Of a stretch of 64,000 bases of DNA, positions 58,101 to 64,000 are shown in pieces. The position numbers were made by a program, and so were the translations under genes. Below the pieces are notes generated by a model. It saw only the letters and a list, made by a program, of their open reading frames with translations, did not search any database and was not told the origin of the DNA. The number at the start of each line of letters is the position of its first letter. The first letter of the stretch is position 1. This DNA comes from Terana coerulea (Eukaryota; Basidiomycota; Agaricomycetes; Polyporales; Phanerochaetaceae), in assembly GCA_024811115.1 (NCBI GenBank), contig JAKOGH010000864.1, positions 1 through 64,000 of the forward strand. The letters run 5' to 3'.

Positions 58101-59574
58101 CGTGGGAACCTGCGGTGCAAGCCCACCCATGCACATCTCGACTGCATAGCCGAGGTCCGCATGGAGCAGCAGTGTAAGTACGTACCGTTGCAGATCCCCC
58201 GCCGCCTTCTCCACAGCTTCTTCCGCGTACTTACGGCAAAATGGCAGATTGAGTCCCACCGTTGTCGACCGTGGCAGCATGGGACCCTGTCTCCTGTCTC
58301 TTGTTCACAAAAACTGCTGCAGGCGGCTGCTCGACCCACTCGCGAACCGAAGAAGACCTGGCTACGGCTCGGTGTGCGTTCGGCAGCGGCGGGGCTCACG
58401 CGGCCGCTTCGAGTTCAATACATATACAATATGTCAGATTTCTTGACCGTAGCTGCAGGTATGGTATTGCATCAACCTGTCGTATCTCAACTTCTCCTGT
58501 TGTCCCCGTCCGAAAAGATCGCCAAATTCTGAAACCAGGACGGCAAGGGAAGACGAAGCGTGGTCTAAACGCCAGGGTCGCTGGCTGGTCATCATCTCAC
58601 GCGTCCGCCAGTGGCCCCGAGGCGTGGTAGAGATCAAACCCCACAATGCCGCGATGCTCACTTGTGGCGGTTCCGACGCTGCGGCGGGCTCGCGGGGCTG
58701 TACTGGCATGTCAAGCCCCTCATGGAGAGCATGTGGACGGGCCCTGAGACAGATGCGTACCTTGAAGCTTGAGCATGTTCACCGGTCCCGATAGCACATC
58801 GCAATGATAGGGATGCCCAGCTTACCGCGGCGCAGTCCGAGTCACATACCTTTTCCTTGATACAGTATCGAGACAGCATGTCAACCATAAGTGCACGCAA
58901 CCAGAAGATGGGAAGATGAGCTTGTTTCTTTTCCTCGAAATACAAGAGGTTTGTATGTGGGGTCCATTGGTAGCGAAGTCCGTGATGTGGTAGTCCGTTC
59001 TACAGAACTAAATACCCTCGTAGTGATGCAACCAAAATGCCCCAGATGACCGTACGTACTATAGAATAGGTAGAAAATATAACTATAAGTACGCTGAGAG
59101 TCTATGTAGTGAGTCTAAAGTACAATTAATAAACGCAAGTCCGTGAGCAGTGTTGGAAAGCAAATGCAGCGAATAATGCAACAAGTCCGAGACCGTCCAT
59201 GTACCAAGTCCGTAGTCCGTTCAGTCCGACAGCAAGAAGACAAAGTCCGGGAAAGCACAGCAGCAGAACGGCTAAAAGTCAAAAGCGTCAAGAAAAGGTC
59301 CGTCGTCCATTCCAAACATGCGGCGCCGCGCGAGGGAAGGTAAAAGCAAAGAAAGGGGGGTTGAGTCCGTGCTCGAGCGAAGGAGAAAGGAGAAGGAAAA
59401 GAGAGCGTGATGATCGTGCTGAAATGTCTGCGCCGTCATGTCGTGCCACGTCGGGAAGGGGGGCTTACGCGCCCCCGAGAAAGCCATGTCGCTCGGCGAT
59501 GGCCGCCCATGCGCGTCGTGTCGTCACGGGTATTAAAATATTCGTTTTGGGGTCGTCGTCGCGGGGCGCGCCGC
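55140..59574. other. Long region without a supported gene
   Basis: About 4.4 kb with short frames only. Minus-strand pieces at 56216-56549 read somewhat like protein (NAPTATVALMTFSTTETLFPWH) but match nothing I know. It contains the 163-bp tandem duplication at 57198. The section nearest 59575 is probably the 3' flank of the transcription factor gene. Confidence 0.4.
57198..57539. repeat. Tandem duplication, two units of about 163-178 bp
   Basis: Unit 1 (57198-57360) and unit 2 (57361-57539) both begin AGCAGCTGACCTACAGTAC and share TTTCCGGGCCCAACATACGG, GCGCGGCCATGGATC and GGTAAGTGCAGTCGC, ending CGAGATGCA. Each unit thus has an ATG shortly before a GTAAGT donor-like site, as if a first exon with its promoter was duplicated. 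Unit 2 carries small insertions. No downstream exon was identified. Confidence 0.85.
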
Positions 59575-61802
59575 CTACACCGCGTCCACCAGCTTCTGCA
59601 CCTTCGCCGCCTCGTACCCTGCATCCAAAGCGCGTCAGTCACAGGGCGCACATCGGGGGATGGGGCGAGAGGCCGTGCTGACCGAGAAGGGGGAAGCGCG
59701 CGCCGAGCTTGGTGAGCGCGAAGAGGAGCGTCGCGAGCTCGCTGCGGAGGTCGACGGTGTTGAGCGGGGGCCAGGACGCCTGCAGCTGGGCCAGCTCGAA
59801 GGCGAGGATGCGCGACGCGGTCATCCAGCAGCTCTGTGAGGTGCAAGTCAGCCAGCTGCACAGCAGGCGAACAGGTTGGGGACTTACTCCGATGAGCGGA
59901 TCGAGGTAGTCGAAGTCCGTCTCAGCGATGTGCTTGGCGATAACGACCACGGAGCGGGCGGCGAGAACCGCCTTCTCGCGCGAACGCTGGTCATCCCCAC
60001 GAAGGGCTGATGCAGGCGTATCATGGACGCATGCGCAAGGCTGTGTGTCAGGTACAGCGCGAACTTGTCCTCCGGCATGTGCGCCGGCACCTGGTGGAGC
60101 GGCAGCAGCGTTGACGTGAAGCGAGTAATGGTGTTCTCAAAGGCCCTAAAGTTGTCGGTGAAGGTACTCGACGACGGTAGACCTAAGACGAAGTCAGCGC
60201 AAATTCTGGCGGTGTGAGTGAGGGACTCACGAGGATTCCAGCTAGAAGAGAGCTTCTGGGAACCCTCGAATAACGCCGACGCCTTCACGCGCAGAGCAGA
60301 CGTCGAGAACCCAGCCAAGATAGGACTTGGCTGAGCCTGGTTCATGAAGAACGCCGTGATGACAGGTGAGCCGCTGCCAACGTCCAATTCGCCCTGCAAA
60401 CAACGTTAAATAGGAGCAGATAAGAAGCCTAAAATACATACCGCCTCGTACTCCTCCATGCGCTGCGGCCAAGGAGTCGTGATCGTCGTCCGCGGGTGCT
60501 TGCTGTCTGGCAGCACAGAGGGCCGTTGGAGGAACACCGACCAGCATCGGTCGAGGCTGTAGACCTGCCAGAAGGTCAAGACCCGCTCCCCTTGCTCGAC
60601 AGGGTCAGAGGCGGGGTCTAACCGGAAGGAACAGTCCCAGTCGCCCACCATCCCGCTCGGGGTGACTTCCGGCGAGCCGATCTGGTGGAGCCCCCACTGG
60701 ACCGCAAGCGACGCGGCGGCGCTGGCGTGGTAGTTGCCCTCGAGGAGGCGTCCGTTGGACAAGAAATACATGGAGAGAATGCACGAGGCCTGGATGAGGT
60801 CGAGGACCTTCGAGGGATCCGGCACGGCGTCGCTGAGCGCCGCAAGGGCGCGAGAAAGGTAAAGGGGCTCGTGCTCGCCGAGGGTGCTGGTGCGAGACAT
60901 GTAACATGCCCACAGGTAGATGGCGTTCATCAAAACAGGATGCCGCCGCTCTGACGGGGGCCGGACTAGCGACTCCCGGAGCCGGCCGACGTGGACCTCG
61001 AGACCACATTGGTGGCGATGCGGGAGGAATATCTCCAAGCTGGACAGGGGAAGTCAGTTTGGGAGGACATGAAGGTGGCTGACGACCTACAGCATCTGCG
61101 CGAGCTCGAGTGGGGGCTCCTCTGGAGTGAATGCATCTGCGATCTGACTCGGGGCGAATTCCTGACAGACCACCGCATGAGCAAAATTGCCAACAACACA
61201 TCTCAACAGTGGGACTCACAGACAAGCTTCCCCATTGGTCTTCCCATGATGTCGCTTCCGAATCTGGGAAAGGGATCAACAATTGACCGGGATTCGGTTT
61301 AGACTGACGCACCAAGGAAAGGGACCGGGGATGCTGATGTTGAAATACTGAACGCGCCTGGTGAATCGTGACTCGAAGATGAAGACGACCCGGAGAAGTA
61401 CGGTGAAGTCGTGTGGGGGTCAAAGAGGGTGACGGAGGGCGAAGTCTTTTCTGAGCTCTCGAGGTCCTTGATGCGGGACTCGAGACGGACGATGTGTTCC
61501 CGCATGAGTTGCGTCCTGGTTTTGCCCTTGCCGTCGTCGTATTCACAAACGTCCCCCTTCTTCGCCTTCACGCACTGCTGACAAGCCGGCTTGGTGCCGT
61601 CGCATTTCTGAAGGAATCGCGTCAACACGTGAGCGCAGCGTATATGCGCGACGGTACGCACCATTTTCCGCTTCCTGCAGCGCAGACATGCTTTGCCTAT
61701 ACGAAATGGGTTTAGATGACCGGTGGCTCAGGGGGAATCGCGAAACTTACCTCTTTGGAGGGTAGAGCTGGGACCGGGTACAGATATCCGTTTCTCGGCC
61801 AT
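59575..61802 (-). CDS. Zn2Cys6 transcription factor with fungal-specific TF domain
   Basis: A nuclear binuclear-cluster regulator that binds DNA (CGG-type half-sites in this family). Exons 61802-61751, 61696-61662, 61607-61313, 61263-61220, 61161-61091 and 61039-60442 give 365 codons in frame; further exons run to a TAG at 59577-59575. Cys21, 24, 31, 38, 41 and 50 give the C-x2-C-x6-C-x6-C-x2-C-x8-C cluster, starting CLRCRKRK. A heptad-like linker (MREHIVRLESRIKDLE) probably dimerises. The Fungal_trans domain follows: MNAIYLWACYMSR, GRLLEGNYHASAAASLAVQ and SLDRCWSVFLQRPS. A four-base C run at 59995-59998 (minus-strand G4) needs a fifth base to keep frame into DDQRSREKAV and the conserved tail FALTKLGARFPLLG. 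The target genes are unknown; no metabolic cluster adjoins it in this window. Confidence 0.9.
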
Positions 61803-64000
61803 TACGAATTGAGTAGTAGTAGAATAGTCCAAAGGAAAAATGCAAAGCGGCCACGGCGAAGCTGTGAAGAAATAACTGCGCACAGGAGAAATAGAAAGTC
61901 AAAGCAGTGGCAGTGCCAGCTCGGTACACGCCACTCGAGAGGGGACAGGGCGTGTGTGGGGAACGTCGCAAACGACCAGACGACGAGCCCGAGCAAGGAC
62001 AAGAAGGAGAAGTGAAGAATCAGAGGCAGTTTGTCGGAGGCATGAGCATTTGTATGGATCTGGGGAACGGCTGTACGGAACAGTTGCGACCAAGGCTCGC
62101 ATAGCGCCTGCCGACTAGCGCCAGAGTCCGATCAGGATCATATGAGGACTCGGTCGGTACCCCTCTCACCACGGCTAATCAAGCCCGTCCACCCAGAGTC
62201 ATCGATCGTCCGCTCAGATCCCAGGCTTGGCACTCGGACGTCTGCAAAAAGGCGAGCACCGTCCAGCTCAGTGTGCCAGCGCAGAGCTTCCGATATTCTC
62301 CAGGGGGTCGAGGTATTTTCTTTGGCAGGCCACGCAGACGAAACACAGCGTCCGGATTCAGAAACCTATGCAGAAAAGATGGCCTGTCTCTCGCCTAGTC
62401 CGTTGGCAGCCCGGAGGCTGGCCTGCAGCTGCCCCGGCTCCGACCATCCATATGGTGCACCGGAAGCTCCCTACAATTCTGACGCAGACCTCCGATGCTC
62501 GTACCGTCGGTCTCTCGCAAGGTTTGCAGGACGAGGCGGACACGCACAGCATTCGTCCTCGGACCCCGCATCGGGAAACGGGATCAATTGATGGGTTACA
62601 TAATTCCCGGACTGCCTTATTCAGCCTAATCCCGCCTACCCGCGCACATCAAGCCTGGTTACAGCACCGAACAGCCCCCTGTCCACAAACGAGCATGCTC
62701 GTTTGTGTCCGACCTCGTCTTCTTTTCTCATTGCGACTGCTCAGCTGTTTACCCTCCGAACCGTCTGGTCAAGCCTTGTCTCTGCGTACATAGATCCCGA
62801 CCGCCCGTGGCGACTGGCAACGAACCCGACAGACTGGATTTTAGTGCGTCAAGTGCCGGCCGACAATGTGGCGTTAACAAGCTGGGTATACCCACAATTT
62901 CGGACGGCAGAGCCCCGGCAATTGAGCGTTATATGGCCCAGACGTCAGTATCAGGTGCTTTCCGCGCGGGCGTCCGACCGTCGATAGCCTTTCTACCTGC
63001 TCAGCCTGTGCCTGGTCCTGATGGCTTGAGGCGTCCCTGTCAGCTGGTCCGCAGATTCTCCATCTGCGATGGTGAGGACAATGCGCCGTTCCATATGTTG
63101 TCCAGGACTTGTCTGGCGTTTGACACACAAATTCTCGGCAGGCCTTCTGGTGGTTGCCACAATTACTCTGAAACGCTTTGTTACTCAGCGGTTGCGCTAC
63201 GGCCAGTATGATCTTGCATGTGTGCACCGTACATTGCTCCGCTACCATTCGACGGCAAGAATTTCATTCCAGCACAGCTCGTGGCAGCAGTGATCCACGG
63301 GTGGAGGTTTGTATACTATACCCGCACGCCTTCAAACACCTATCCGCTTTCTGACGCTGGTGCCGACGCTAGAACCCCCGCTCTGATCTTACTGTGTCAG
63401 CGCGTCCAGTACTGCATCATGCACCGACTTGTGTCCACTTCCCCGGCACACCTCGACGTTCTCTGATTTTTGATGGGAGGGACGGGCGATTGCCAAGCGT
63501 AGCCTCCGACGCAGTGCTGCATTACGGCTACAGTGAATGCTTACTACACCTCGGACCCCGTGGTTATTTTTCATGAGCTTCTATGGTTTCGAGCTTCTCC
63601 TTGAAGATCTCGGTCGCTCAATTACAGCACACCGTACCGCGGCGCGTGTATGTACGAAGAAAGGACCAAACCCCGGTTCGTACATCCGCCCCGGTGGCTC
63701 TGGCTCGAGCGAGCACGAACTTCATACATAGCCTCTGCCAAACTGGCATGCGCGACTTCCGATACGTCAGCGAGGCCAGGAGCCACCACACTGGCGCGTT
63801 TCACGTCCGTCGCGCGCCTTTCCGTTCTCCGTCCTCCGCTGCGTGCCATGTGGTGCATTGGAGGCGCCGTGCCCAAGCCGAGCGGCAATGTCCTCGGAGC
63901 ACAGGGCGCATCAGATGGCGCATCACCGGCAGCCTTCTGCTACTCGCCTGATGCACCGTCTTGCATCGTCTCCCAGGAGTCCCAGCCCACCGGCCGCGCA
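61803..64000. other. Upstream region of the transcription factor gene, no gene supported
   Basis: Overlapping short to medium frames on both strands (longest 188 residues at 62227-62793), without known motifs or joinable exons. The first few hundred bases should contain the transcription factor's promoter. Confidence 0.4.

Noticed and set aside
60605..61546. 313-residue minus-strand open frame
   Set aside because: It reads out of phase across introns of the Zn2Cys6 transcription factor. The spliced model gives the conserved domain; this frame gives Pro/Arg-rich noise.
1..64000. CRISPR arrays, bacterial-type operons, ribosome-binding sites or viral genes
   Set aside because: No regularly spaced repeats were seen and the genes are intron-rich eukaryotic nuclear genes. 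The only retroelement traces are the LINE tail and the RNase H fragment.

Overview
The window is nuclear DNA from a filamentous basidiomycete, most likely an Agaricomycete and perhaps a Polyporales species. The class is supported by short GT-AG introns (mostly 45-65 nt), a DUF6533 membrane-protein cluster, an SRPK-like kinase with the HTDIKPDN and DLGQ forms common in these fungi, a BCS1-like AAA ATPase, and an uncharacterised basidiomycete family with an LVTGCD motif. The order is my inference. All gene models were spliced by eye.

Layout. 0-7 kb is transposon-rich: a decayed LINE RNase H tail, a retroelement RNase H fragment, two copies of a 356-358 bp hAT-type MITE and one 544 bp MITE of a second family, all with 8-bp target duplications. 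Between them lie a CoA-binding-domain gene (4.7-5.3 kb, minus) and a tRNA-Ser(GCT) with a 12-nt intron (7.0 kb, minus). 8-16 kb holds a complete G-protein alpha subunit gene, a broken F-box gene and a complete SRPK-like kinase. 18-30.2 kb is an array of four related genes (A-D) that I cannot assign to any named family. They share a C-terminal module of about 90 residues split by a phase-2 intron at the same place, mostly behind disordered Ser/Pro/Gln/Arg-rich regions; D also carries the LVTGCD-type N-terminus.

30.8-33.3 kb is an API5 homologue (minus). It is followed by a DUF6533 gene, a scrap of API5, and a second DUF6533 gene, an order best explained by tandem duplication of an API5-DUF6533 block. 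A third DUF6533 copy with an in-frame stop lies at 46.5-48.1 kb. Between them are a Dap1/MAPR haem protein gene and a BCS1-like AAA ATPase gene. 48.7-53.3 kb is a large BRE4/aromatic-acid-exporter-like membrane protein gene (minus), divergent from an OB-fold protein gene (53.9-55.1 kb, plus). 59.6-61.8 kb is a Zn2Cys6 transcription factor gene (minus). 55.1-59.5 kb and 61.8-64 kb hold no gene I can support.

Many otherwise convincing genes carry one or two single-base frameshifts, several of them in homopolymer runs (T3 at 5291, C6 at 20956, A4 at 53138, C4 at 59995). Because they hit conserved single-copy-type genes, residual sequencing error is more likely than mass pseudogenisation. The genes do not form a pathway; the window looks like ordinary housekeeping and signalling genes interspersed with lineage-specific tandem families and small DNA transposons.
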